DNA of 51,941 bases, taken from assembly GCA_002284615.2 (NCBI GenBank), contig MU070153.1, forward strand, positions 59,750-111,690, in the 5' to 3' direction. How positions within the stretch are numbered: the first letter of the stretch is position 1; every line of letters begins with the position of its first letter. Shown in pieces: positions 11,611-23,119 of the stretch. Made by a program: the position numbers and the translations under genes. The notes under the pieces are model-generated. The model searched no databases. It had not been told where the DNA came from and was given only the letters and a program-made list of their open reading frames with translations. The DNA comes from Dunaliella salina. Taxonomy: Eukaryota > Chlorophyta > Chlorophyceae > Chlamydomonadales > Dunaliellaceae.

Positions 11611-12369
11611 CTTCAAGTGTTGGTTACAGGTAAGAAGTGTGCACTTCTTAGCAGGTTGTCAGGCATTCATCAAATGCCCTGGGCAAAAAGCAGCTACGGA
11701 AGCTGTCAGCTGCTGCGCAGTCTGGCCATCCTAAAGGATAGAACAAAAGGGAAGTATGTGCAGTCCTGAAGCTGCGTGCAGAAAGGTAAGGCAGCCACGC
11801 AGTATCCATCACCAGATTCTCAACAGTCCAGTGGAAACCACCAGCCAATTCCCCAGCAACAACCTGGATCCCCTTCTGGTCACCAACTGTAAATTTGACG
11901 CAAAACCAAAAAATAAGCATGTCAGGCCACTCCTGGATTTTTTAAGGCACTAAGCAAATGAAGGCCTTTGCAGGCCGGTTTTAGAAAAGGACCAAAATTC
12001 TAGCTTATGCAAGCCAGTCATCAAGTATGCATGGTTGACAGCTGCAGGGATGTGGCGCCCATTTCTGTTGCCCCTCACAAGATTTAGAAATTATCAGAAA
12101 GGTCATGCAAAACGACTCAATGTGCAGCAAAGAAGAAGAACTGTGCAACTCAAACTGTCTCCAAACATCTCCTTCTCTGGGACCAAAGGCCCTCCATTTC
12201 TGGACTTATCAGTTGCGTGCTCTCTATTCCTTTCATGGATCCTTTTTCTGGCTTTCAGACCCATTTTCTCATTGCACCTTGGAAGGAGCCTTGCTTCTAG
12301 CAGTATCACATCACTCCACAAAAAATCAGCATGCAAAAGACCAACTCACACTTCGAGCAGATTGTCCCT

Positions 12370-13400
12370 CAAACAGTCCTTGGCATTACATGGCACAGGA
12401 GAAAGTGCAGAAACCCTCTTTTCACAGGAATGTGGCAAATCTGTTTACACTAGCATTCAGCGACAATTCAATCACTGCATCCCTTGAGCCATCCATGGTA
12501 TTAAACGGCACAATGGCACTATCACACTCATTCCACAAAGTATCACAATACTCTGGAGGTCAGCCCACACTCTGAGCAGCATGTTCCTGAAGCAGTCCCT
12601 GGCATTTGTGGCGCAGGAAAAGTTGCAGGAGACCCCTGTACATAATAATGTGGCTGGCAGCTGTTTTTGCGCTAACATCCAGCAACACTTTAGTTGCTAA
12701 ATCCGTATGATGTCATGGATGGCCTCAGGGATTTAGTTACTATAGAGTGTTAGTCACTAGAGTGATATTGGATCGCAGTGTAAGTGGCAAAAGGCGCAGA
12801 AATCCCTCGTGTTCTGTTCTGGAGCGGCTGTGTATGCACAGGCATCCAGCAACACTAAAGTTGCTAAATCCCTTTGGCCATCCATGCCTTCAGGTGGCAC
12901 AAAGGCAGAGGTACCTTGTTTACAGCTATGAAGCAGCCACTTTCACTCAGGCATCCAACTACACTTTGAAAAGTACAACCCTTAGGCCATCCACAACGTC
13001 AGACGGCACAAGGTGCACAGATCCCCTGAACTTAGTCGGAGCAGCTGCGTTTGCTCAGCGATGCTTTGGTAATTGCATCCTTAAGGCCATCCATGGCAGC
13101 AGGTGGCACAAAGGGCAGAGGACCCCTGTTTACCATTATGAAGCAACCTTTTGCACAGGCATCTTGTGACGGTTTGAAAGCCACACCCCTAAGGCCATGT
13201 TAACAGCATCAGATGGCACAAAGGGCAAAGATGCCCTGTACACAGCTAAGGAACGGGCGCGTTGTGCGCACAGGCATCCTGCAACACTTTGAGAGCCTAT
13301 CCCTAGGCCACCATGACATCGAACGCACAAATTTCAATCCATGACATAGTGCGGCACAAGGTTGAGAAATCCTCCGCACAAAATGATGCAGCAGATGTCT
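12370..13400. repeat. Diverged ~110-bp tandem repeat array
   Basis: Landmarks such as ggcacaaagggcagag recur at about 12390, 12505, 12610, 12785, 12895, 13005, 13105, 13211 and 13353. The copies have diverged strongly. On the minus strand several translate to VPPxxMDGL-like pieces with stops. The array lies in the intron between exons 9 and 10. Confidence 0.65.
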
Positions 13401-13769
13401 TTGCACAGAGGTACCTCTACAGCAATCCTCTGCACAAAATAATGCAGCAGATGCCTTTGCACAAGCCATCAAAGAGCCGTGACAAGCCTCACCTGCTTTA
13501 GCCTGCGGCACTGCATGCAGCTCAAGAGGGGAGCTTGTGGCCATGTGGGCATGCAGGCGCTTGCGGGCCACCTCTTTCCACTCCTCCAGGGTCCTGCGAG
13601 CGTGCGTCCTGTGAGCGTACTGCATCCAAGGAACGCATAATACAGCGTTGTGTGTGAGCAATTCTTTGTGGTAGGAAAACACACTACGGCAGTGTGCAGA
13701 CCCCAGCACACAGCCTGGAGGAAAAGGAAGCCTTCTCTTGAACTAAAAAAGCAGGACCACTTAGTGTCA

Positions 13770-13784
13770 CGCACACACACGCGT

Positions 13785-13826
<42 letters not shown>
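13770..13826 (+). repeat. (AC)n microsatellite abutting an N gap
   Basis: An AC run enters the gap at 13827. The assembly very likely stopped because of the repeat. Confidence 0.95.
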
Positions 13827-14281
13827 NNNNNNNNNNNNNNNNNNNNNNNNNNNNNNNNNNNNNNNNNNNNNNNNNNNNNNNNNNNNNNNNNNNNNNNNNN
13901 NNNNNNNNNNNNNNNNNNNNNNNNNNNNNNNNNNNNNNNNNNNNNNNNNNNNNNNNNNNNNNNNNNNNNNNNNNNNNNNNNNNNNNNNNNNNNNNNNNNN
14001 NNNNNNNNNNNNNNNNNNNNNNNNNNNNNNNNNNNNNNNNNNNNNNNNNNNNNNNNNNNNNNNNNNNNNNNNNNNNNNNNNNNNNNNNNNNNNNNNNNNN
14101 NNNNNNNNNNNNNNNNNNNNNNNNNNNNNNNNNNNNNNNNNNNNNNNNNNNNNNNNNNNNNNNNNNNNNNNNNNNNNNNNNNNNNNNNNNNNNNNNNNNN
14201 NNNNNNNNNNNNNNNNNNNNNNNNNNNNNNNNNNNNNNNNNNNNNNNNNNNNNNNNNNNNNNNNNNNNNNNNNNNNNNNNN
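13827..14281. other. Assembly gap (455 N)
   Basis: Run of N. Long open frames crossing it are artefacts. Confidence 0.99.
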
Positions 14282-14329
14282 CACAAAACACACACAAACA
14301 GTCAAGCTTCGTAACTTCGGCCCCTGCCA

Positions 14330-14800
14330 AGCCTTCCCTTCTCAAACAGGCTAGCACAGAACCCTGCCACACTCACATCTGGCATTGCAGCTGTGTAAGG
14401 CAAGATGAACCCCAGCTTCCTCTCCATGGGGCTGCTGCCAGGGAATGTATCCCTGTTTGGTCTAATGCACTTTCAACGGAACCTGCCAGGCCTCTCCTTC
14501 TCAAACAGAGCAGCACAAAACCCTGCCACACTGGCATGGCAGCCACGCAAGGCAAAATCGATCCCAGCTTCCTCTCCGCAAGGACTGCTGCCATGGCCTG
14601 TATCCCTGCTTGGTCTAATGCACTTTCAACGGGACCTGCCAAGCCTCCTCTTCTCAAACAGACCAGCACGGAACCCTGCCACACCCACATCTGGCATTGC
14701 GGCCACGTAAGGCAAGATGGACCCCAATTTCTTCTCCGTGGGCGCTGCTGCCAGGGCCTGCATCCCTGCTTGGTCCAATGCACCTTCAACGGGACCTTCA
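14330..14800. repeat. ~156-bp tandem repeat, three copies, next to exon 9
   Basis: The landmark ctcaaacag occurs at 14341, 14500 and 14653 (spacing 159 and 153). On the minus strand each unit reads ESALDQAGIQAMAA-like and KLGSILP-like pieces with mostly conservative changes. The array starts at the exon 9 donor. Confidence 0.8.
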
Positions 14801-14898
14801 GGCATCAAGCTCCTGAGCCCTCGCGCTGCTGTGCCCGGCAAGGGGAGCTTGCAGGCTGGGAGTGGCTGCAAGCAGTCCCCTAGCTCAATGGCCATCTC
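14784..14898 (-). CDS. Exon 9 of the BAR-like gene
   Basis: A strong acceptor (ttcctgcctgcag) is followed in phase 0 by EMAIELGDCLQPLPACKLP, LPGTAARGLRSLMPE. Two donors keep phase: gaag/gtgcat (end 14784) and gaag/gtcccg (end 14796); the first looks better. A ~156-bp tandem repeat begins at or just after the donor. The intron to exon 8 is 7.5 kb and could hide small exons. Confidence 0.5.
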
Positions 14899-15042
14899 CT
14901 GCAGGCAGGAACCAATGCACAGTAATATCTGGTGACAGAAAAAAACAGCTAGCAACGCCTTTCCCACCATTTCTTGAGACGGTCCCAAGGTAAGCCTGGA
15001 GATAGCCCTGGAGATGTCCTGGAGAGGGCCCAGGAGGTATTC

Positions 15043-15150
15043 TGTGGTGGAGGGGACACACAGCTCTTCTGAGCCAATGTGTCTCCTTTTCCTTGATTGA
15101 TTTAGGGAGAATTTCTCTGCCTACATAGTTTATATCTCCTTCTTGTTCAT
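15043..15150 (+). repeat. Tail-only copy of family A
   Basis: From gtggtggaggggacacacagc through gagccaatgtgtctcc and the hairpin (tttagggagaatttctctgcctacat) this matches the A1 3' end only. It is an extreme 5'-truncated copy within the host intron. Confidence 0.8.
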
Positions 15151-15372
15151 TTCTTTCGAGTACGCTTGAATTGCTGCAACAGCAAGAGCCGATTGTGCAC
15201 AGTCAGATAAAAAACTGTGATCAATGCTACATTGGGGCACAAGCCATATTTGGAAATCCTGTTAGATCTGTGGCTGGATTATTGTCCCAGATCAGATTGA
15301 AGCAGATCTGATCCAAGCAAGGTTCACTCAACTGATGTATCACACCAAATGATTTAGATGTATGCTCTGACT

Positions 15373-15430
15373 CATGACTATGGCATGCTCTTCTAACAAT
15401 AATTGTTAGGAGAGCAAGCCATAGTCATGA
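15373..15430. repeat. Near-perfect inverted repeat
   Basis: Arms catgactatggc ... cttctaacaa and ttgttaggag ... gccatagtcatg face each other with almost no loop. It could be a cruciform, a hairpin RNA or a small palindromic transposon remnant. Confidence 0.75.
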
Positions 15431-15654
15431 ACAGCTCATCCATACCACCAACTTCAATACATAAAGACGTGATGAGTATGAAAACTGAGTGATTGTGAAG
15501 CTTCTCACAGGGACTTGGGCAGTTTGATTCAGTCAAAATCCACCTGTGAAGGTCTTGCAACAATTTATCTGTAGCAAACAGACCCAACCCAACGCACTTC
15601 TGTGCAAACGCTTGGTACTTGCAGGCAAGCCTATTATTGTTATTATTATCTGCT

Positions 15655-15749
15655 AAAGAAAAAGAAAAGGAAAGAAAAGTTTACGCAAGCCAAAGGCCGC
15701 GTGCATTAAGGGAAGAACCCCTAACAAAACTTAAGAGGCCTCACCAGTA
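15655..15749 (-). repeat. T2 tail copy, minus strand
   Basis: On the minus strand it reads ctggtgaggcctct, then cttcccttaatgcacgcgg, cctttggcttgcgta and a CTTTTC-type tract. The same ~95-bp unit is at 42417-42500. Confidence 0.75.
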
Positions 15750-16084
15750 TCAAAAAATAGCAGTATTAATAACTAGTAGCAATATTGATGAGTAACATAT
15801 TAATATTTTAGTGTTGATAAATAACAGTATTCATAATATTATTTGCTTGCAGGTTGCACTCATGCCGTCTTTGCTCTATGAGCCACAAAGGTGGCGGTGC
15901 AGCGATGGAAGGGATAGCACAAAGCCAGAGACGTGCAGCCTCTGAGTTGCAGGGGCAGAAAGAAAAAGTTTGGGATCATACCAACCTGCCAGCGTTGCGG
16001 TGTACAAGTGATGAGAATTTGCCTCCTCCAACTTGGGCCCACACAGAAAGCACAGCGAGACCATCACCCTTGCACATCATCCTG

Positions 16085-16615
16085 TGCCCAGGATGGCACA
16101 GGATGACGTGCAAGGGGTGCTTGCCTACATGTGCTTCCTTCAGGAAGCATGAGGCCGATCGCCTTGCATAGCCTTTTTCATTACTTTCCAGCATATAGGC
16201 TAATGCTCTGCAACTGCATGCTCCGCACAGAGCGCTATTCTCCTGAAGAATAGCTCAGGATGGCACAAGATGATGTGCAAGGGGTGTTTGCCTACCTGTG
16301 CTTCTTTTAGGAAGCATGAGGCCAATTGGCTTGCATAGCCTTTATGATTTATCATTACTTTCCAGCATATAGGCTAATGCTCTGCAAATGCATGCTCTCC
16401 ACAGAGAGCTATTCTGCAAAGGGGATGCATGGCTTATCATTACTCTCCAGCATGTAGGCTAATGCTCCGCAACTGCATGCTCTGCACAGAGCTATTCTCC
16501 AAAGGGACCGCATGGCTTATCATTACTCTCCAGCATACAAGCTAATGCTTTGCAACTGCATGCTCTGCACAGAGAGCTATTCTCCAAAGGCACCGCATGG
16601 CTGACCAGGGCATAC
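16085..16615. repeat. Compound tandem repeats (~165 bp and ~80 bp units)
   Basis: The block beginning near gatgacgtgcaaggggtg at about 16098 repeats at about 16263. It is followed by shorter units with cattactctccagcat and ctgcatgctctgcacagag. No coding role is visible. Confidence 0.65.
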
Positions 16616-17433
16616 TTAGCAATAATGCAACACTGCCAATTTCAGCCATGGAAGCCAGCCATGGAAGCTAGTCATGGAAGCCAAGCCAATATTTCAGGTG
16701 TCAAGGCCACGAGTATTTAATTGGGAGCAAGAAGCCCTGCACCCTGTTGTTTACGCGCTGGCAAACCAGTTGCTAAAATCACTCCAGCGCTGAAGCGTCT
16801 TGCACCCTGCTTGCACAGCACCTCCTGGACCAAGCGTGCTACAAAATGCTTCCTCGGCTGCCACACACAGTGCAGGGATTGAATCTGGTGGTGATGAGGG
16901 GCACCCTGTTTGCAGGTTTGCATCTTTGTTGCGAGGATTTGCAACCCACCCTGCAGCCAGCAGCAAATGCGAAGGGGGGCACTGAAGCATGGATTTGTAA
17001 AGCAATGCTCTTACCAGGTATCCAAGTATGGAGTGTGCGGAATGAGCAGCCAGCCAGATGCAAGTGCTGTCGCTGCATAGAGTAGCGTGCTTATGAGGCC
17101 GGTGAGAGGTTTGGGAGGACCACTTGCCACTTGGGGCCAAGCATGTAGTCAAACAGGTAGGCTGTTGCTGCATGCCTGCCTGCTTGACAGGCATGCTTGG
17201 ATTCGGTATTTGTTCCCGAGTGATGTGGAGCCCTCGCATCCTCCTCCGCCAGCACCTGGTTAAGCTGCTCTTACAGCTTTTGCTGCTGCTTGCTCACAGC
17301 TGGCATTCCAACTCTATAGCAACAGACCCTCGTTTTCTTCTAGCCTCTGGCCTTGATGCGCCCTGCTGTGGTGAGCATGAGGAGGGTATCACAACTTGCA
17401 TGCTTCCAGCTGCAGGGTTACTTGGGACCTTCC

Positions 17434-17480
17434 CTTAATGCATGCGGTCTCTGGCCTGCATAGCCTTTTCTTTTTTTTTA
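17434..17480 (+). repeat. T2 tail copy, plus strand
   Basis: The sequence cttcccttaatgcatgcgg, tctctggcctgcatagcc and a TTTTC tract matches the T2 tail with paired changes in the stem (ACGC/GCGT in other copies, ATGC/GCAT here). Confidence 0.7.
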
Positions 17481-19120
17481 TTTCCTGTACTCGGGAGAGC
17501 TGTGGATGTGGAGTAGTCCTTGCATCTTTCCTACCAGGGTTGAATGTGCTGGCACATACGGGCTGTCCATCGCTACAACCAGTGTGAGCAGTGTGTGTCA
17601 GGGTGCGCCAGGGTGCACAATTGCACAACTGAGCTGTGGCCAAAACAAGCAGCCATCTCCCGAGGGGGAGCAGCAGCACCAGGGGCAGTGACACCAAAAG
17701 TATGACTGCAGAAGTAGTGGACTGCACTGATCCACTACCTGTGCAGTCACCCTTGGTGTCACTGCTACTCGTGCAGACGCTCCACCTCCTGAGGGGGGCA
17801 GCATGATTTAGGAACAACACATCTGCAGTGCCGCAACACCAAGCTGCAGTGTTTCTGCAGCCATACATGGTGCTGCTGCTACTGATGCCACTACTCCTCC
17901 TCAAGACTTGCTGCAGTAATTTCTTATCAATTACTAAGAAATAACACCAGAAAGGAAAAAGGAAAAGAGGGAAGAAAAGAACAATGACAGCTGAGATCTT
18001 GCAGCTCAGCACGATCCTGAAATGAAAAATTGCAACGCTTCAGCATCTCCTGTCTCACCGGGGCAAGGTTTGCCTCGTGTGGATCTTGAGGACCGTTTGG
18101 TGGGGCCCCTGCTAGCTTAATTTAGCAAACCTTTTTTATGTATTCAGGCCTGCGCAAACTTTCCTGCTCTTTTCTTTTGCATATCTGTTACTGAGCTGCA
18201 GATGCATTGGGCTATTATCATGTGTGCCTAATGAGCAGCAATGGAGAGGATGCATCTTTCTGCGTGAAAAATTTCCCCAAAAGGATCTGCTCCCAAACGT
18301 GCGTTCATCCCAGAGGTACTGTTTCATGGTTACCCACAGGAAGTGCTCCGAGGCCTAAGAACAAGTATTTTGTGTGGCCGCAAATGTTTCGTGTGGATTG
18401 GCTGCCTCTGTGCTCTGACTGCCATGCTCAATCTGAGGCCCACAGATTATCAGAACTCGAAGGAGCGAAGCACAAACTTCATGTTTGAGGGAGGGTTTTC
18501 AAGACTCTGTGGATTGCCAAAGGCGGCAATCCCCTTTGGCAAATCAAGCTATCACATGCGCCAGTTGAATATTTTGGGTGTGGACTTGCAACTTGCTTCC
18601 TGCACGGTTCTGCTCACATAACGTTCCTTGCCATTATAATTTTCTGGGAGCCTTTGAGAAACTTTGCTGAGCTGTTCTTTGGAGGATCATCTCCTTGAGT
18701 GTCTTTCTGTGGTTTTAGCCCAGTTCAAATGAGACGTTGCTATGTCCCAATCATGAACCAAGTGTAAAACAAACAGAACAAACAAACAATTCAGTCCTGG
18801 GTTTCTCAGACAGCATTTCTTCTCTCCATTACAGGAAAGAATTCAGGCCAACCAGAGAATCCCGGGACATGTTTGTGGCACCAGGTTTGAAAAAAAAAGG
18901 AAAATTGCGGTGTCATTGGTTCAAAAAGTGCATGTTGGACTGCCAAATTAGCAGCAGCGTGAGAACTACTTATTGACCACCAAGCCACCACTTTTGATGA
19001 CTCACTGCTACAGCCGGAGCGCTTTGTATTGATTTAAAGTCCTTTGAAGAAAAAGGACATCACTGCTAGGAAAAGGGAGTGAGACTACTCGATGGTTTAT
19101 GGGATGTAAACCTCCGGCCG
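17481..19120. other. Intronic or intergenic, nothing firm
   Basis: No domain found. A minus-strand EVERLHE-coding piece after a cccctcag acceptor near 17793 is too short to call. Confidence 0.35.
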
Positions 19121-19127
19121 CCGAAAA

Positions 19128-19340
19128 GAAAATACTTAAGGGGTGCCAGGAAGGCCATTTTTGACCTCCTTCCTTCTTTTGGATAAGCAGGAACATGGTG
19201 GTTGGAGGCTACACATGCAAATTTCTTTTGAGGTCCCAGAGTGGAGCTGTGGGCCACCTCAGTTGATTTGAGGCCAGGAGTCTGATCTGGGGACCCCTAA
19301 TTCTTGTCGATTTCTGGTAAGTGTTCTGTTGTACAAGGAA
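19128..19340 (+). repeat. Dispersed repeat family D, copy 1
   Basis: Shares the order ggggtgccaggaaggcc, gacctccttcctt, gtggagctgtgggcc and gaggccaggag with copies at 32575, 32868 and (reverse) 40640-40912. No coding potential; no terminal structure recognised. Confidence 0.65.
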
Positions 19341-19952
19341 AACAGTTAGCGGCTCAGATTTGAGACAGGACACACAAGGAAGACCAAAACGCTGACCCTC
19401 TCTGACGGTTTCCACTCTTTTTGCCGGGTGTGTACTTTTATTCTCCGCTTTACAGCACATTGCTAAAAGTTATGCGGGGTTATTGGTTTGTCACAGCATG
19501 CAAGGTTAGGATGGTCTGCCCCTGATGCGCTACATGCCCCAAGGTCCCATTGCAAAGGATCGACCCATCAGATCAGCAACTTGGTCATACGGCTGAGGGT
19601 GCAGCAAAGGGTTGACATTGTGAAACAGGACTTTGAGACTTGTGGCATACCAGCTGTGAGCAACCCTATCCTTTTCTGTGACGGTTCTTAGCCTCATTAA
19701 ACACATGTGAGCGCCCCTACTCCCTGCAGCACGTTTACATGTATCCAACCGTGCACTGCTCAGAATAGCTGAGGGTAATCGTGTTTCACTCCTTTTTCAC
19801 CGGATACAGCATTGGCACTTTTCTGAGGAGGAGGAGAAAAGAGCCAATGCTTCTCAACGAGCAGAGGTCAGCTCAATTTGTGCGGCTGGCATCTCAAATT
19901 GGGAGAGAGAAAGAGAGAGTCTCTTTTGCATGGCGCCTTGTTATCTCAATCA

Positions 19953-20058
19953 AAGCCCCTTCTGGTATCAATCAGAGATGAAAGGAGGTCCAGCAGCAGA
20001 CCTGTGGTACGCCTGCTCCAGGACATTCTGTCATCTCTGATTGACACCAGAAGGAGTC
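19953..20058. repeat. Long imperfect hairpin, copy 1
   Basis: Left arm ccccttctggtatcaatcag ... ggtccagcagcag pairs with cctgctccaggac ... ctgattgacaccagaagg. The stem is about 45 bp with a ~10-nt loop. Confidence 0.75.
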
Positions 20059-20540
20059 ATGCTTGGCACGTCAGTTGTGCAGCTGCCAAGCACAACTAAT
20101 TTGCAATGGGGCACATCAGAGGGGTGTCACAAATGTCCGGCACTTTGAACGCTTGCAAACATGCCTTTGCCTGCATGAACCAAACCTGGCACACCTTATT
20201 CCTTTTATTCATTCCTGCAGATTTTCATCGTGGTGCATGCCGGCGGTAGTGGTCTATGCGTGATCACAGGTTAGCAGAAGCAGTCAGAATAAATTGGAAT
20301 CCTCACTCCAGTGTTAACTCGGACTAGTTTCCTGATGTATATAACGTACACGCACTCAAAATTCGACATTTCGACTCCGGAGGAAGACAGGGCATTTATT
20401 TCACTGAGTTAGGCGGATGACCAAAATGACTCAGAAAATTCTTGAGACTTTTCATTCCAATCGGGAAATTATATTGCTAAGGAATGTCAAGTTGGGAGAC
20501 GAAAAGAAACTGCCCACGTGCGTCTAGGCAAATTATTTCT

Positions 20541-20684
20541 GAATCAAAGGATGTCCAGCAGCAGACTTGTGGTACACCTGCTCCTGGACATACTTTCATC
20601 CCTGATTGATACCACAAGGGGCCATGCTTGGCGCACCAGCCATTGGTAGCTCTGAGGCTGGTGCGCCAAGCATGGCCCCTTGTG
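20541..20684. repeat. Hairpin copy 2 plus a perfect 29-bp inverted repeat
   Basis: The first part repeats the hairpin at 19953 (gtccagcagcag / ctgctcctggac). Directly after it a perfect 29-bp arm at 20613-20641 (cacaaggggccatgcttggc ...) pairs with 20656-20684 over a 14-nt loop. It resembles a hairpin-RNA locus or a small inverted-repeat transposon. Confidence 0.85.
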
Positions 20685-21287
20685 TAGAGCTGCCAATGAC
20701 TCCCAATTTGCAAGGGAAACACCAAAGATGGAAAAGAAAGAGAGAAAGCTATATAGGTAGAAAAGAAACTCCCTAAATCAATTCAGTAGAGGAAAACACT
20801 TTGGGTCAAAGAGCTGGTGAATATTTGGCAGCATGTGCTCCCTGGGCACTAAGAGTTAAAGAAGCGCTTGCAACTCTAATGGCAAATCTGGTTGCGAAAT
20901 TATGTGCAAATTGCACACAAGCTGGGCATGGGTCTTTCACGCAAGTCCAGTAGGATTTTGTGACTCCATCCCGAAGTTACTGAATTGACCGCAAGGTTTT
21001 TGGCAGAGCAAATCTTCCCACCCGCACCAGGAGGGTTGAGTAAAGACTGATATCTGCACCTGGAGTTGCTTGCAATGCTCACTATATTGTTGGAGTGTGG
21101 TCTCTGGTTGGGCACCATGCCTTGTATGTTAAAAGTATTTGGCTCAAAGCAAATGTACGTGGCGGTTTTGGATTTACAATCCATGAGGCAATCTGACCAG
21201 AGTTGTTCTTTCCCTCGACTCTCTGTTGCTCCCCCTGCTGCACAGTACCCCATGTGAGGGGCCCCGTGGGATGTGGGTGGTCTGGTT

Positions 21288-21289
<2 letters not shown>

Positions 21290-21324
<35 letters not shown>
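21290..21324 (+). repeat. Poly-G run (35 G)
   Basis: Uninterrupted G. The length is likely unreliable in the assembly. It creates a Pro-run minus-strand frame that is not a gene. Confidence 0.9.
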
Positions 21325-21325
<1 letters not shown>

Positions 21326-21799
21326 TGAATGATGACCCACGGATCGAAGGTAGCCCATGAATCATGAATAGCAGCCCAGAGATCATGGGACCATCGACAA
21401 GAGTAGAGTCACAGATGATATTACCTTTGTCAATGGGCCCATGACAAGGGATCACATGACAATAAATTCATGGGGACAAGACCTGAACACTGCAAAAGGG
21501 AAAATGTTAATCCTCTTGAAAAGTGTTTGCTTGTTAGGGCCTTGCATCCAGGTCTAGCAGCAAAAGGAAATTTCAAAGTGCAGAATGCACCTCGTCGCGA
21601 AGGCTCCTGAGTGAGACGTGGCTTGCAGGATTAGGTAACGTGCTGCAGCTCATGTGTGTGCCCAGAGACCGAAAAAGAGGATCCAAAGATGCATTCTGAT
21701 GCATGTTCAGCATCACCTGGCACAATTGCTGCTAGCTCCTTCAGGCAAATGTCACAGTGCCTCCTTTTTTAAGCTGATACACAATATCTCTGTAGTAGG

Positions 21800-21925
21800 A
21801 AGAGGCCAACGTGTCTCCTTTTCCTAACTGATATAGGAATAGACCAATACCTTTCCTTTTGCTAACTGATGTAGGAAGAATTTCCTGCGCTGACATACCT
21901 TTTCAATCTTTTTCCTTTTATGTCC
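21800..21925 (+). repeat. Diverged family A tail with a duplicated internal piece
   Basis: Two copies of a gtgtctccttttcctaactgat-like piece precede a hairpin (gatgtaggaag / ttcc ... gacata) and a TTTTC tract. Looks like an old 3' end. Confidence 0.55.
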
Positions 21926-22033
21926 TTTCCCACTTTTTCTTGTGAAATCCCTGTGATCACTTTCACTGGAAACTCCTGACCCGCGAGCACTAGCACATCA
22001 TGGTTACGTCAAACAACAGACAACGGCTACACC

Positions 22034-22475
22034 TTCACAGGGCACGCACCTGGAACAGCCCATTGGTCATCAAGAGCGCTGAGGCAATGTAGCTTTTCAT
22101 CCACATGGCACGCACCTGGAATAGCTCCTTGGTCATCAAGAATGCTGAGGCGATATAGCTTTTCACCCACAGGGCACGCACCTGGAACAGCTCCTTGGTC
22201 ATCAAGAANCACCTGGAACAGCTCCTTGGTCATCAAGAATGCTGAGGCGATATAGCTTTTCACCCACAGGGCACGCACCTGGAACAGCTCCTTGGTCATC
22301 AAGAGCGCTGAGGCGATGTAGCTTTTCATCCACAGGACACGCACCTGGAATAGCTTATTGGTCATCAAGAGCGCTGAGGCGATACAGCTTTTCACCCACA
22401 GGGCACGCACCTGGAACAGCTCCTTGGTCATCAAGAGCGCTGAGGCGATGTAGCTTTTCATCCATGTGGCATCCT
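22034..22475. repeat. 66-bp minisatellite built from the exon 8 / intron boundary
   Basis: The landmark ggcacgcacctgga recurs at 22041, 22107, 22173, 22270, 22336 and 22402, with a partial unit and an N near 22209. The unit is 66 bp (22 codons). On the minus strand each unit carries ATCGCCTCAGCG ... TTCCAG followed by GTGCGTG, that is, exon end plus donor. The last unit (22402 onward) is exon 8 itself. Confidence 0.9.
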
Positions 22476-22538
22476 GGCACAGGCCACTGAGTTGCTCGTA
22501 CAGCATGCCCTCATCTGTAGAAAAAGCCTCCGAAGAGG
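22411..22538 (-). CDS. Exon 8 of the BAR-like gene, ends in a minisatellite
   Basis: A strong acceptor (tttttccctgcag) and donor (ttccag/gtgcgtgcc) bound 128 bp. It encodes SSEAFSTDEGMLYEQLSG, LCQDATWMKSYIAS and ALLMTKELFQ, a long helix matching the end of a BAR fold. The last ~54 bp and the donor form the first unit of a 66-bp tandem array running into the intron, so several alternative donors exist in the same frame. Confidence 0.68.
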
Positions 22539-23119
22539 CTGCAGGGAAAAACAGAGAATGAGAAGCTAGTGTAGCATGCACGATGAAAAAGCTTGCTAGC
22601 AAATGTGTCCAGCAGAAAATCTGAAGGGCGCCTTTGTTGCAGACCAAAGCCTTTGGTGAAGCCGCACAGTAGTCTCTGCTTTTTGTCAATTAAGAAATGA
22701 ATCACGAAAGGGATGAAAAGGAGAAAGAAGTAGCATACCAAAATAATGGACAAAGCTTGTGCAACACCCTTTCCAGCAAACAAAGGAGTAAAAAGTCAGG
22801 AAGAGTGAAGGGCTTTTATTGAAAATTTCAGGAACCTCCCCGACAGAGCAATTAATTTCCCTCGTCCTAAACCAGAGCTCAAAATCAATGCCTGCATTCT
22901 GGTCTGATGAAGCGTATCAAAGCCCTATGGCTGCTCTGCTGGGAGAAACTGTGCTGCTCTGGTATGCACCTCCATGTGTTAAGTGGACGTGCAGAAATGC
23001 AATGCATGTAGGATTGGAGGAGCATGGAAGGAGAACACAATCCATCTTTCTTGCACATGCTTTCATACATCAAAGTTAAAAATGTCGATGCTTGTCCTTT
23101 GTTGCTGTCCAGACCTCAC

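Noticed and set aside
17770..17795. Minus-strand EVERLHE microexon after cccctcag
   Set aside because: Its only GT donor gives 20 bases, which breaks the phase between exons 8 and 9; too short to support.
22239..22490. Plus-strand repetitive ORF over the 66-bp array
   Set aside because: The minus strand carries the splice-bounded exon; the plus frame is its shadow.
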